Positions 45,915-56,489 of a stretch of 64,000 bases of DNA are shown here, piece by piece. The DNA is from Acetivibrio mesophilus (GTDB lineage: Bacteria > Bacillota > Clostridia > Acetivibrionales > Acetivibrionaceae): assembly GCF_004102745.1 (NCBI RefSeq), contig NZ_RLII01000001.1:1-64000 (forward strand), read 5' to 3'. A program made the translations under genes and the position numbers. Numbering within the stretch: position 1 is the first letter of the stretch; every line of letters starts with the position of its first letter. The notes under the pieces were generated by a model. The model was given only the letters and a program-made list of their open reading frames with translations, did no database searches and had not been told where the DNA came from.

Positions 45915-46637
45915 ATGAAGCTGCAAAAGCTGCTTGGTTATACACGTAAAGCACTGGATGATTATAATATGATTGACGATGGGGACAAGATTGCTATCGG
46001 TATATCCGGCGGCAAGGACAGTTTGACACTGCTGTATGCTTTATCTCATTTACGGCGTTTCTATCCAAAAAAGTATGATATTGAAGCAATCACTGTCCGC
46101 ATGGGTTATAAAGGTATGAATTTTTCACCGGTCAGGCAGCTTTGCAGAGAGCTTGGTGTCAATTATACAATAGTTGAAACAGAAATAGCCGGCATCCTCT
46201 TTTCACGCCGAAATGAGACAAACCCCTGTTCTCTCTGTGCCAGGATGCGCAAAGGTGCATTTAATATCAAAGCAAAGGAGCTCGGCTGCAACAAAGAGGC
46301 ATATGCCCATCACTACGATGATGCAGTTGAAACCATGATGATGTCATTGATTTATGAAGGAAGATTCCACTGCTTCTCTCCTGTCACCTATCTTGACAAA
46401 TCAGGTATAACTCTAATCAGGCCGCTCATTTATGTACGAGAGGCAGACATCAAGGGTTTCCGAAATGCATATGGCCTGCCGGTCGTTAAAAATCTGTGTC
46501 CGGTTGATGGTTATACCAAGCGCCAATATATAAAGGAATTAATAAAAAAACTGCAATCTGAAACTCCCGGGCTTAAGGAACGCCTTTTCCACGCTATTCA
46601 GGCAAGCAATACAGATGGTTGGAAAAAGCCGGATTGA
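45915..46637 (+). CDS. TtcA-like PP-loop ATPase
   Basis: The 240-residue protein has the PP-loop GISGGKDSLTLL near 29 and the TtcA-type CSLCARMRKG near 106, followed by AHHYDDAVETMMMSLIYEG. It is probably a tRNA 2-thiocytidine-type thiolation protein using two cysteines and an Fe-S cluster, but short relatives exist with unknown roles. The 156 bases downstream hold a nine-codon open frame MKRYDMII-stop, which looks like the start of a lost flavoprotein gene. Confidence 0.85.
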   Translation: MKLQKLLGYTRKALDDYNMIDDGDKIAIGISGGKDSLTLLYALSHLRRFYPKKYDIEAITVRMGYKGMNFSPVRQLCRELGVNYTIVETEIAGILFSRRNETNPCSLCARMRKGAFNIKAKELGCNKEAYAHHYDDAVETMMMSLIYEGRFHCFSPVTYLDKSGITLIRPLIYVREADIKGFRNAYGLPVVKNLCPVDGYTKRQYIKELIKKLQSETPGLKERLFHAIQASNTDGWKKPD

Positions 46638-46793
46638 GAAAGGAAAGGTTATACATGAAACGTTATGACATGATAATTTAAGTTGAAAAACATCACGATG
46701 TATTTCTCTGTGTAAAATCATCATGCTGAAAGGGCGGTGCCATGCTGGTATTCTTGGCGATTGTCAAAGTTATAAATCAGGGGGGAGTCTGTT

Positions 46794-47144
46794 ATGAAAG
46801 GCACTATAAAGGAACAAGTACATGCACATAAATCACCGGATGGTACGGAGTATTTACATAGCCATGAAAATACACATAAACACAGCCATCAGAATACAAA
46901 AACGGTTTTGAACAGGTTATCCCGTGCAATTGGCCACTTAGAATCGGTAAAGAGAATGGTAGAAGACGGAAGGGATTGCAGCGAGGTATTAATCCAATTA
47001 TCCGCAGTTATCTCTGCACTGAATAATACCGGAAAGGTTATATTAAAGGATCATATGGAACATTGTATTGTGGATGCAGTTGAATCGGGAGACAAAGCTG
47101 CAATTGAAGACCTGACAAAAGCTATTGACAGTTTTATGAAATAG
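46794..47144 (+). CDS. CsoR/RcnR-family metal-responsive repressor
   Basis: The four-helix repressor of 116 residues has RLSRAIGHLESVKRMVEDGRDCSEVLIQLS and HMEHC, giving the Cys-His-Cys ligand set. The N terminus is unusually His-rich (HAHK, HSHENTHKHSH), which suggests Ni or Co sensing as in RcnR/InrS rather than Cu. It lies immediately upstream of the CbiM-CbiQ-CbiO importer genes, so I infer that it controls metal uptake. AGGGGGGAG precedes the ATG. Confidence 0.88.
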   Translation: MKGTIKEQVHAHKSPDGTEYLHSHENTHKHSHQNTKTVLNRLSRAIGHLESVKRMVEDGRDCSEVLIQLSAVISALNNTGKVILKDHMEHCIVDAVESGDKAAIEDLTKAIDSFMK

Positions 47145-47173
47145 ACAACGATGACAGTAACCAAATGAATTAT

Positions 47174-47194
47174 ATATCCCTATCCAGGGGATAT
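47174..47194. promoter_or_regulatory. Candidate metal-repressor operator
   Basis: ATATCCC-TATCCAG-GGGATAT is a perfect 7+7 inverted repeat with G/C tracts flanked by AT, similar in style to CsoR/RcnR-family operators. It lies between the repressor gene and the cbiM start. Assignment is by position and pattern only. Confidence 0.4.
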
Positions 47195-47354
47195 GTTCCT
47201 GAAATAAAATACAATACATCATTTCTCCAACGTGAAAAAAGGGGATCTTATTAAAGAAGAGAAGGTATATATTTTTATCCCCCGTATGGGCTTGTGCCAA
47301 TAAAAAGTATGATATAACCTTTACTTGATTATTATTGAGAAATGGGGAATTATT

Positions 47355-48362
47355 GTGCACATGGCAGATGCCCTGATTTCACCGGTGGTTGGTGGAACGA
47401 TGATGGCTGCTACCGCTTGTGTGGCTGCTTACTCCATAAAAAAAGTGCAAAACGATTTGGATGACAAGAAGGTTCCCTTGATGGGGGTCATGGGTGCCTT
47501 TGTTTTTGCATCCCAGATGATTAATTTTTCGATACCCGCAACAGGGTCAAGCGGTCATCTTGGCGGTGGGATGCTGCTCGCAATTTTGCTTGGGCCATAT
47601 GCAGGATTTTTAACGATGGCTTCCATTCTTCTTATTCAGGCACTGTTCTTCGGAGACGGGGGACTGCTTGCATATGGATGCAATGTATTTAATCTTGGAT
47701 TCTATACATGCTTTATTGCATATCCCTTCATTTACAAACGGATAACAAGAAAAGGACTTACTTCCGGCAGGATATTCGGGGCCTCGATGGTCTCGTCCAT
47801 CCTTGGTTTGCAAATGGGTGCCTTCAGTGTTGTGCTGGAAACCTTGTTCTCCGGGAAGACAGAATTACCCTTCAATACTTTTGCACTGCTGATGCAGCCA
47901 ATTCATTTGGGAATCGGTATTGTTGAGGGACTTGTGACAGCCGCGGTAGTAAACTTTATTTGGAAAGCAAGGCCGGAAATACTGGAACACACTGCAGCCG
48001 GCACAACATTCGGCAGGATTCCGATAAAAAAAGTGCTTACCGGGATTTTAGTTGCGGCAATCGCTATTGGCGGATTCGTATCATGGTTTGCATCATCAGA
48101 CCCTGACGGACTTGAATGGTCGATGGAGCGGACTGCCGGAACTACTGAATTAAAAGCATCAGAGAGCACAGTACATAATATGCTGGCAAATATACAAAGC
48201 AAAACGGCATTTTTACCGGATTATGGCTTTAAAACGGCAACCGGGAACAAAACTGACAGCTACGCAGGGACCAGTATCTCCGGAATTGTGGGGGGAGCTT
48301 TGACTCTTGGCCTGGCGGGATTAATTGGTTTAGTTATAAGTGTGTTTAAAAAGAAAAAATAA
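47355..48362 (+). CDS. cbiM: ECF nickel/cobalt transporter substrate component CbiM with fused PDGLE (CbiN-like) domain
   Basis: Start GTG 47355 gives MHMADALISPVVGG. The His right after Met is the known metal ligand at the CbiM/NikM N terminus, so I prefer it over the ATG six bases later. GGGGAA precedes it. Residues about 1-225 form the seven-helix CbiM part (SSGHLGGGMLLAILLGPYAG). The last 110 residues hold two membrane segments around SSDPDGLEWS, the PDGLE domain normally made as CbiN. It captures Ni or Co for the CbiQ-CbiO module. Confidence 0.93.
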   Translation: MHMADALISPVVGGTMMAATACVAAYSIKKVQNDLDDKKVPLMGVMGAFVFASQMINFSIPATGSSGHLGGGMLLAILLGPYAGFLTMASILLIQALFFGDGGLLAYGCNVFNLGFYTCFIAYPFIYKRITRKGLTSGRIFGASMVSSILGLQMGAFSVVLETLFSGKTELPFNTFALLMQPIHLGIGIVEGLVTAAVVNFIWKARPEILEHTAAGTTFGRIPIKKVLTGILVAAIAIGGFVSWFASSDPDGLEWSMERTAGTTELKASESTVHNMLANIQSKTAFLPDYGFKTATGNKTDSYAGTSISGIVGGALTLGLAGLIGLVISVFKKKK

Positions 48363-48373
48363 GGATAGATGTC

Positions 48374-49153
48374 ATGTCAAAAATTGTGGATTCAATGTAT
48401 AATATCAGACTGCTAGATGACTTGGCACGGAAGGACACTGCCATACACAGAATACATCCGGTTCCAAAGCTTCTGACTACAATCGTTTATTTGATTGTAG
48501 TCGTATCGTTTAATAGATACGAAATAAGCGGGCTTTTACCGTTTGTTATTTATCCGATGGTTCTTATTCTTTTGGCAGAATTACCTGTAATGCCGATCCT
48601 AAAAAGACTGCTCATGGTTGAGCCGATAATTATCGGAATCGGAATATTAAATCCGGTATTTGATCCAAAGGGATGGATTACTTTTGCATCGATCATGATG
48701 AAATGCGGATTGACTGTAACCGCCTGCCTTATTTTGGTTTCAACAACAGGCCTGGATAAAATTGCGCAAGCCTTAAGAACATTGAAAGTACCGGGTATAT
48801 TTGTGCTGCAGCTGCTTTTGACCTTTCGCTACATTTCTGTACTGATTGAGGAACTCGCAAGAATGGTGAGGGCATATGCCCTGCGGGCACCGCAGCAGAA
48901 AGGAGTGCGGCTGAAAGATTGCGGATCTTTTGCCGGACAGCTGCTCCTTCGCACCTTTGACAGAGCGCAACGGGTGTATGATTCCATGAAGTTAAGAGGT
49001 TTTAGCGGAGATTACCATTCCTACGGAAAATCAAATGTAACCGGGAAGGATATTATCTATTTAATGGCATGGAGTTTGTTTTTCATTATTGCAAGGATAT
49101 ATGATATACCTGCATTTTTAGGCTTGTTGTTTGAGGGGATGAGCAATACATGA
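48374..49153 (+). CDS. cbiQ: ECF transporter membrane component CbiQ
   Basis: The 259-residue membrane protein has five or six hydrophobic segments and the coupling motifs ARMVRAYALRAPQ near 160 and RVYDSMKLRGFSG near 200, which contact the ATPase. It lies 11 bases after cbiM and overlaps cbiO by four bases (ATGA), as expected for one operon. Confidence 0.93.
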   Translation: MSKIVDSMYNIRLLDDLARKDTAIHRIHPVPKLLTTIVYLIVVVSFNRYEISGLLPFVIYPMVLILLAELPVMPILKRLLMVEPIIIGIGILNPVFDPKGWITFASIMMKCGLTVTACLILVSTTGLDKIAQALRTLKVPGIFVLQLLLTFRYISVLIEELARMVRAYALRAPQQKGVRLKDCGSFAGQLLLRTFDRAQRVYDSMKLRGFSGDYHSYGKSNVTGKDIIYLMAWSLFFIIARIYDIPAFLGLLFEGMSNT

Positions 49154-49923
49154 GTCATTATAAACTAAAGGTAAGAAACCTCCATTTTTCGTATCCGGAT
49201 GGGCATGAAGCTATAAAAGATATTTCTTTTACAATATATCCTGGTGAATCGGTTGGTATCATAGGTGAAAACGGGTCGGGCAAATCGACTCTTTTGCTAT
49301 TAATTACGGGCGTTCTTTTCCCTGACAAAGGGGAAGTGATAGTTGGAGATGTTTCTGTAACAAAAAAATCATTGGCGATGATCAGACAGAGACTTGGAAT
49401 GGTGTTCCAGGATTCCGATGATCAGCTGTTTATGACTACCGTATTTGATGATGTAGCGTTCGGACCGCGTAATTATAATCTGGACGAAAAGGAAGTAAAG
49501 GCCAGAGTCGACGAAGCATTGGATATGGTTGGAATCCCTCATTTAAAAGATAGAGCACCATTTAAGCTTTCGGGCGGCGAGAAGCGGGCTGCTGCAATTG
49601 CGGGCGTCCTGTCCATGAAACCGGATATGTTGATCATGGATGAACCTACTTCAGGGCTGGATCCGAAATCAAGACGCAGATTGATCAACACCTTAAAAGG
49701 CTTCAGTCATACGAAAATCATAACAAGCCATGATTTGGATATGGTTTTGGAAACATGTGACCGTGTTATAGTCATAAAAGACGGAGAAGTTGCTGCAAAC
49801 GGGACAACGCAAGAGATTTTAACAAACCAAGAGTTACTGGAGAAATGCGGCCTGGAGGTCCCGCTTTCCTTGCAGAAATGCCCGGTGTGCGGAATGATTA
49901 AATGGCGGCCATTCACAAATTGA
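49150..49923 (+). CDS. cbiO: ECF transporter ATPase CbiO
   Basis: The 257-residue ABC ATPase has Walker A GENGSGKST near 38, Q-loop MVFQDSDDQLF, signature LSGGEKRAAAIA near 140, Walker B LIMDEPTSGLD and switch His in ITSHDLDMV. The C terminus carries a CPVC pair. It energises metal import with CbiM and CbiQ; a single ATPase gene implies a homodimer. Confidence 0.94.
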   Translation: MSHYKLKVRNLHFSYPDGHEAIKDISFTIYPGESVGIIGENGSGKSTLLLLITGVLFPDKGEVIVGDVSVTKKSLAMIRQRLGMVFQDSDDQLFMTTVFDDVAFGPRNYNLDEKEVKARVDEALDMVGIPHLKDRAPFKLSGGEKRAAAIAGVLSMKPDMLIMDEPTSGLDPKSRRRLINTLKGFSHTKIITSHDLDMVLETCDRVIVIKDGEVAANGTTQEILTNQELLEKCGLEVPLSLQKCPVCGMIKWRPFTN

Positions 49924-50069
49924 GATTTCCCGACATTGATCAGCAAATTATAGAATGCTTATTTCATATTTGTTAACAATGATCTATAATAGATGACATA
50001 TGCTTGGGACGTTATTGTGGGATACAAGGAATATAAGGCTTATATGAGAGGCACCTGAAGGAGAAAATC

Positions 50070-50480
50070 ATGAAAGAAAAGCTTAGTTTTAAATCATATG
50101 TATTAGTAGGCTCATTATTATTCGGATTGTTTTTCGATGCCGGCAACTTGATATTTCCGGTTCAAATGGGACAACTGTCGGGCAGCAATACATTACCTTC
50201 TACAATTGGATTCTTAATTACCGGAGTAGGGCTTCCATTATTAGGAGTGATTTCAGCAGCCCTTGCCCAAAGTGATAGCCTGTATGATTTGGCCCAGCCT
50301 GTTGGCCGGAACTACTCCATTTTCTTTACATGTCTGCTTTATTTGACAATTGGGTCTTTATTTGCAATTCCGCGTACTGCTACCGTCGCATTTGAAGTAA
50401 GCTTGAATGATTGCAGCGTCTTTTGATTTTTGCAATGCATTACCGGCAAATTTGAAAGAAACCGCTGTCATTAGAGGGTA
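50070..50480 (+). pseudogene. brnQ: brnQ branched-chain amino acid transporter remnant
   Basis: The first 110 residues are a good BrnQ N terminus (GLFFDAGNLIFPVQMG, FLITGVGLPLLG, IPRTATVAFEV). The frame then ends at 50426. In a shifted frame, MIAASFDFCNALPANLKE (about 50408-50461) resembles the C-terminal part of Firmicutes BrnQ, so the gene probably suffered an internal deletion before or when the prophage arrived next to it. The stop near 50519 is within the terminator beside the recombinase. Confidence 0.7.
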
Positions 50481-50510
50481 CTTCTTAGGGATTTTTAATC
50501 CCGGAAAAAT

Positions 50511-52282
<1,772 letters not shown>

Positions 52283-52444
52283 TTAAGAAGCCTTATTTAA
52301 TTCAAGCTTTGCTGTGCCGTTAAGTATCATTCGTTTCAGCTTGTCATAGGCGGTTTCTTTGGCAGTGCTGCTGACTGCTGATTCTATAATGTAGAGAGTA
52401 TCACCGATTACCTTTTCGGTAACGCAGATGGTCTTCTCAGCCAT
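52283..52444 (-). CDS. TnpW-like small protein
   Basis: The 53-residue protein starts with ATG behind AAAGGAGGAG. The core VTEKVIGDTLYIIESAVSS and KETAYDKLKRMI matches the pattern of transposon-encoded TnpW-type proteins, which typically sit beside large serine recombinases. Its role is unknown. It lies directly upstream of the recombinase in the same direction. Confidence 0.65.
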   Translation of the reverse strand: MAEKTICVTEKVIGDTLYIIESAVSSTAKETAYDKLKRMILNGTAKLELNKAS

Positions 52445-52589
52445 AAGGCACTCCTCCTTTCTGACATTGGGGTAGGGGGTAACAAATCCTTACACCCTTT
52501 CGATCGTGCAACGGGCGTGGGGTCACGCGCGAAAAAATTCAGGTTCAAACGGGGTATTAAACCCTGCCACAGCAAGGAGGTGAAGGTAC

Positions 52590-53168
52590 GTGGCAAAAGA
52601 CGGTACAAATAGAGGTGGGCGCCGCGTGCGTGCCGGGGACAAACCACAACCTCTTGCGGAAAAGATCGCAGCAGGTAAAGCCGCACGGATTTTGGAGGCG
52701 CCAGAGTTTAAGCCAGAGTCCATGCTCAAAGCAAGCGAACTGGACGATACAGCAGACTTGAATGGTGAAGATATGCCGACGCCGAGTGAATACCTCAGCG
52801 CACGGCAAAAAGATGGTAAACCGCTGGGTGCTGATACCCTATTTATTGAAACATGGAAATGGCTCAAGGAACGTGGTTGTGATAAATTCGTAAATCCCAG
52901 ACTCGTCGAAGCCTATGCACAGTCGTTTACACGATACATCCAGTGTGAAGAAGCAATAAGCACTTACGGTCTTTTAGGCAAGCACCCAACAACAGGAGGT
53001 GCGATTGCCAGTCCGTTCGTGCAAATGAGCCAGTCATTTCAAAAACAGGCTAACCTGCTCTGGTATGAGATCTTTGACATAGTCAAGCAAAACTGTACCA
53101 CGGCTTTCATTGGTAATCCGCAGGACGATATTATGGAAGCTCTGCTTTCAGGTAGGAGAGGACGGTAG
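52590..53168 (+). CDS. Phage terminase small subunit (P27-like)
   Basis: The 192-residue protein starts at GTG behind AAGGAGGT, with a basic N terminus (NRGGRRVRAGDKP) and the helical P27-type core LVEAYAQSFTRYIQCEEAI and SPFVQMSQSFQKQANLLWYEI. It recognises phage DNA for packaging. The 145 bases upstream may hold the packaging site, though no cos or pac motif can be named. Confidence 0.85.
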   Translation: MAKDGTNRGGRRVRAGDKPQPLAEKIAAGKAARILEAPEFKPESMLKASELDDTADLNGEDMPTPSEYLSARQKDGKPLGADTLFIETWKWLKERGCDKFVNPRLVEAYAQSFTRYIQCEEAISTYGLLGKHPTTGGAIASPFVQMSQSFQKQANLLWYEIFDIVKQNCTTAFIGNPQDDIMEALLSGRRGR

Positions 53169-53174
53169 AAGATT

Positions 53175-54407
53175 GTGAATACAACTGAACGATTAGAAAA
53201 AGTAAATATTGATAAGCTGGTGCCATATGCAAGGAATGCTCGTACACATAGCAAGGAACAGATTCTCCAGCTTCGTGCGAGCCTACGGGAATTTGGTTTC
53301 GTCAATCCAGTCATAGTGGATAAAGACTTAAATATAATCGCAGGGCATGGCAGAGTCCTTGCAGCCAAAGAGGAAGGTATCACTGAGGTCCCCTGTGTAT
53401 TCGCTGAGCATTTGACCGAAGCACAGAAGCGAGCATACATAATCGCTGACAACCGCCTTGCCTTGAACGCAGGCTGGGATACTGAAATGTTATCGGTAGA
53501 ACTTTCTGAATTACAAGGTGTAGATTTTGATTTGTCGCTTCTGGGCTTTGACGATGCAGAGTTAAATAAGCTGTTAGGCGGTATTGAGGATATCAAAGAC
53601 GATGACTTTGATGTGGACGAAGAACTTTCAAAACCTGCTATTACGAAGCTGGGTGATTTGTGGCTACTTGGACAGCACCGTCTGGTGTGTGGTGATAGCA
53701 CGAAGGCTGAGACTTTCAATCTGCTTATGGACGGAAAGCTGGCAAACCTTACGGTTACTGATCCTCCGTACAATGTTAACTACGAAGGCACAGCCGGAAA
53801 GATTAAGAACGATAATATGGCGGATGAAAAGTTTTATCAGTTTCTTCTAGACGCGTTCACCCTCACTGAAAAAGCGATGGCGAAGGACGCGTCTATTTAT
53901 GTATTCCATGCTGACACCGAAGGGCTTAATTTCCGTCGTGCTTTTGATGCCGCCGGATTTTACCTTTCCGGCACATGTATCTGGAAGAAGCAATCGCTGG
54001 TGCTTGGACGATCACCGTATCAATGGCAGCATGAGCCAATCCTGTTCGGCTGGAAGAAAAACGGTAAGCATGCCTGGTATTCCGACCGCAAGCAGTCAAC
54101 CATCTGGGAGTTTGACAAGCCCAAAAAGAATGCTGACCATCCCACGATGAAGCCGGTTCCGCTGGTGGCCTACCCTATCCAAAACTCCAGCATGACAGGG
54201 TGTATTGTACTAGATCCATTTGGTGGTTCGGGAAGTACCCTTATCGCTTGCGAGCAGACCAAGCGGATTTGCTATACAGTAGAATTGGATGAGAAGTTCT
54301 GTGATGTAATCGTAAAACGATATATCCAGCAGGTTGGCAGCAAGGATAATGTGTTTCTCATTCGGGACGGTATGAAGATGGCTTTCATCGAGGTTGAATC
54401 AGCCTGA
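53175..54407 (+). CDS. ParB-fused DNA methyltransferase (N6-adenine/N4-cytosine)
   Basis: The 410-residue protein has a ParB/sulfiredoxin-like domain (IDKLVPYARNARTH to about residue 110; GHGRVLAAKEEG). The methyltransferase follows: motif IV DPPYNVNY near 196, a central recognition region and motif I DPFGGSGSTLIACE near 351. This IV-before-I order is the beta class. Phage methyltransferases of this type mask phage DNA against host restriction. It starts at GTG six bases behind the small terminase gene. Confidence 0.92.
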   Translation: MNTTERLEKVNIDKLVPYARNARTHSKEQILQLRASLREFGFVNPVIVDKDLNIIAGHGRVLAAKEEGITEVPCVFAEHLTEAQKRAYIIADNRLALNAGWDTEMLSVELSELQGVDFDLSLLGFDDAELNKLLGGIEDIKDDDFDVDEELSKPAITKLGDLWLLGQHRLVCGDSTKAETFNLLMDGKLANLTVTDPPYNVNYEGTAGKIKNDNMADEKFYQFLLDAFTLTEKAMAKDASIYVFHADTEGLNFRRAFDAAGFYLSGTCIWKKQSLVLGRSPYQWQHEPILFGWKKNGKHAWYSDRKQSTIWEFDKPKKNADHPTMKPVPLVAYPIQNSSMTGCIVLDPFGGSGSTLIACEQTKRICYTVELDEKFCDVIVKRYIQQVGSKDNVFLIRDGMKMAFIEVESA

Positions 54408-54426
54408 TGCACATTTATTCCTGCTC

Positions 54427-54467
54427 AATATTACTTGCTATTCCACAGCTTTAGAGTGATATATGTA
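54427..54467 (+). promoter_or_regulatory. Duplicated upstream element A (promoter-like)
   Basis: A 41-base block beginning AATATTACTTGCTATT and ending AGAGTGATATATGTA agrees at 33 of 41 positions with element B at 55460-55500. TTGCTA and TATATG, 19 bases apart, could be -35 and -10. It lies 30 bases before the next gene's start. Confidence 0.55.
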
Positions 54468-54497
54468 ATCACCAAAAAGCTAAGGAGGCTAACGAAA

Positions 54498-55187
54498 ATG
54501 GAAGCAAGATTCAATGTATCCGGCGAGGCAAGAAAAGCACTCGCCAAGGCAATAGGAGAAGCCCTCGGCCTTGAACCTGTTTATAAAGGTGCACCGAGCT
54601 TTGCCTATGTTGTAGGCAATATCAACATCAGCAAGGATGGGACTCTTTCATGGGATGATCGCACGGACGAGATTACCATCCAGAACTTACTGAAAAAACT
54701 TCTGGAACTCGGCTTTACCTACGAAACTGACGAAGCAGGCACCGGTGAAATGTGTGACACGCTTACGATAGAAATGCCGCTTGATGGGTTTACCGACTCA
54801 GCACTGGAGAATCTGGAACGGCTCATTGCAAGCAAAGAGTCTCTCATTAAAAAGGCAATCGGAGTAGATAAGTTGCCTATCGAGCGGACAGAAACAACAA
54901 TTAGGTTTCCATGGTTCCGCTTCGGGATTGAGCCAGAGGAGCTTTCTGCTTACTCTCGCTTCATTGGTGCCCTTTGTGCAGCTGCAAAGGAACAGCACCG
55001 CGTGACTGCTAAGGATAAACCTGTTGAGAATGAAAAGTTCGCTTTTCGAGTGTTCCTGATAAGATTGGGCTTTGTGGGCGACGAGTATAAAACTGCGCGA
55101 AAAATCCTGCTCAGAAACCTATCTGGTAATAGCGCATTTAAGAATGGTGCTCCAGCCAAAGTGACGGAGGTATCAGATTATGAATAA
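54498..55187 (+). CDS. Phage protein related to amidoligase, 'virulence-related' type
   Basis: The 229-residue protein is often annotated only as virulence-related in clostridial phages. Its last 80 residues align with the C terminus of the amidoligase two genes downstream: ENEKFAFR/ENEKFAMR, then RLGFVGDE/RIGFIGEE and LSGNSAF/LNGSAAW. Weaker N-terminal agreement (SGEARKALAKAIGEALG with TRSEAARVTAEYFGG) suggests a diverged paralogue without the HIHLD metal site. ATG 54498 is chosen for its AAGGAGG. Confidence 0.7.
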   Translation: MEARFNVSGEARKALAKAIGEALGLEPVYKGAPSFAYVVGNINISKDGTLSWDDRTDEITIQNLLKKLLELGFTYETDEAGTGEMCDTLTIEMPLDGFTDSALENLERLIASKESLIKKAIGVDKLPIERTETTIRFPWFRFGIEPEELSAYSRFIGALCAAAKEQHRVTAKDKPVENEKFAFRVFLIRLGFVGDEYKTARKILLRNLSGNSAFKNGAPAKVTEVSDYE

Positions 55188-55404
55188 GTTCCCTTCAAAG
55201 GAGACTGTGGAGAGACTACGAAAGCAATACCCGGCTGGAACTCGTGTTGAATTGGTACGGATGAATGACCAGTACTCCAAATTGAGACCCGGAGACAAAG
55301 GTACAGTGGACTTCGTGGATGATACGGGTACGATATTCTGTACTTGGGATAGAGGTTCAAGCCTTGGTGTCGTGTATGGTGAGGATTTAGTGAAAAAGCT
55401 GTAA
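55180..55404 (+). CDS. DUF4314 protein
   Basis: The 74-residue protein contains KQYPAGTRVELVRMND, LRPGDKGTVDFVDDTG and FCTWDRGSSLGV, the DUF4314 pattern. It overlaps the preceding gene by eight bases and is probably a small SH3-like barrel. Function unknown; it is common in prophage regions with amidoligase genes. Confidence 0.85.
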   Translation: MNKFPSKETVERLRKQYPAGTRVELVRMNDQYSKLRPGDKGTVDFVDDTGTIFCTWDRGSSLGVVYGEDLVKKL

Positions 55405-55459
55405 AGGATTAGGCTAAGTATGGGCTCCCCTACCCATATATTTGTGTTTTTTTCTCCTG

Positions 55460-55500
55460 AATATTGCTTGCTATATAAGCCTTTTAGAGTGATATATGTA
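55460..55500 (+). promoter_or_regulatory. Duplicated upstream element B (promoter-like)
   Basis: This block matches element A (54427-54467) without gaps, with TTGCTA and TATATG in the same positions. It lies 46 bases before the amidoligase start. A shared element suggests common timing for the two amidoligase-like genes. Confidence 0.55.
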
Positions 55501-55545
55501 CATGCCGAAAGGCACAAAGCATACAAGTACAGGAGGAAAATCAAG

Positions 55546-56445
55546 GTGTTGACAAGCAGATTTGGAATAGAAATTGAATTTACAGGTATTACGAGAAGCG
55601 AAGCAGCAAGAGTCACTGCTGAATACTTCGGTGGGACAATAACCAGCGTAGGCGATTATTACGACACAAAGAAGGTCATAGCGCCGGATGGACGAGTTTG
55701 GAAGCTAATGAGTGATGGAAGTATCTCATGCCAAAAGCGAAACGGCCGTCAAAAGGTAGCTGCTACTCGCGAATACAGTGTGGAACTGGTAAGCCCCATC
55801 CTCACCTACCGGGAGGACATAGAATGCCTGCAGGAATTAGTCAGACGGTTGAGAAAAGCTGGGGCCTTTGCAAATGCTTCCTGCGGTATACACATTCACC
55901 TCGACGGTTCCAACCACACACCAAGGAGCATCCGAAACTTTATTAACATCATCGCCAGCAAGAATGACCTCTTTTATAAGGCACTTCAAATAGCGCCAGA
56001 GAGGATGAATTATTGCAAGAAGATGGACAGTATACTGGTCGACAAAATGAACCGTCGCAAGCCTAAAACCATGCGAGCGATTGAGGAAATTTGGTATGAA
56101 GGCTACAATGAAAGCCGCGACAGGCATTATCACAACAGCCGCTACCACTTCCTGAACTTACACAGCTTTTTCACCGGTAATCACACAGTAGAGCTTAGGG
56201 GGTTTAACAGTGAGCTACATGCTGGCAAGATAAGAAGCTATGTGGTTTTAGCCTTAGCCCTTAACCATCAGGCGCTAACACAAAAATGTGCTTCAGCAAA
56301 GAAGCCGCAGACAGAGAACGAAAAGTTCGCAATGCGGACGTACTTGAACCGCATTGGCTTTATAGGTGAGGAGTTTGCAAACTGCCGCGAACACCTGACA
56401 GCACACTTGAACGGGTCGGCGGCATGGCGATTTCGGGCGGCCTGA
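55546..56445 (+). CDS. Phage amidoligase (COOH-NH2 ligase, glutamine-synthetase-like fold)
   Basis: The 299-residue protein has the Amidoligase_2 pattern: FGIEIEF at the N terminus, REYSVELVSPIL near 85, CGIHIHLDGSN near 125 (metal ligands) and HTVELRGFNSELH near 220. These enzymes join a carboxyl and an amine using ATP, for example on peptides or cell-wall material. GTG 55546 follows AGGAGG by nine bases; the open frame extends further upstream without a ribosome site. A gamma-glutamylcyclotransferase gene follows, an association known for this family. Confidence 0.88.
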   Translation: MLTSRFGIEIEFTGITRSEAARVTAEYFGGTITSVGDYYDTKKVIAPDGRVWKLMSDGSISCQKRNGRQKVAATREYSVELVSPILTYREDIECLQELVRRLRKAGAFANASCGIHIHLDGSNHTPRSIRNFINIIASKNDLFYKALQIAPERMNYCKKMDSILVDKMNRRKPKTMRAIEEIWYEGYNESRDRHYHNSRYHFLNLHSFFTGNHTVELRGFNSELHAGKIRSYVVLALALNHQALTQKCASAKKPQTENEKFAMRTYLNRIGFIGEEFANCREHLTAHLNGSAAWRFRAA

Positions 56446-56489
56446 ACCGTCCGAGAAACCTAAGCTTAAGAAGGAGGATACAAAGAATA

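Noticed and set aside
47145-47354. Cobalamin or NiCo riboswitch upstream of cbiM
   Set aside because: No B12 box or repeated GG(A/G)-rich NiCo helices could be found; a protein repressor gene is adjacent instead.
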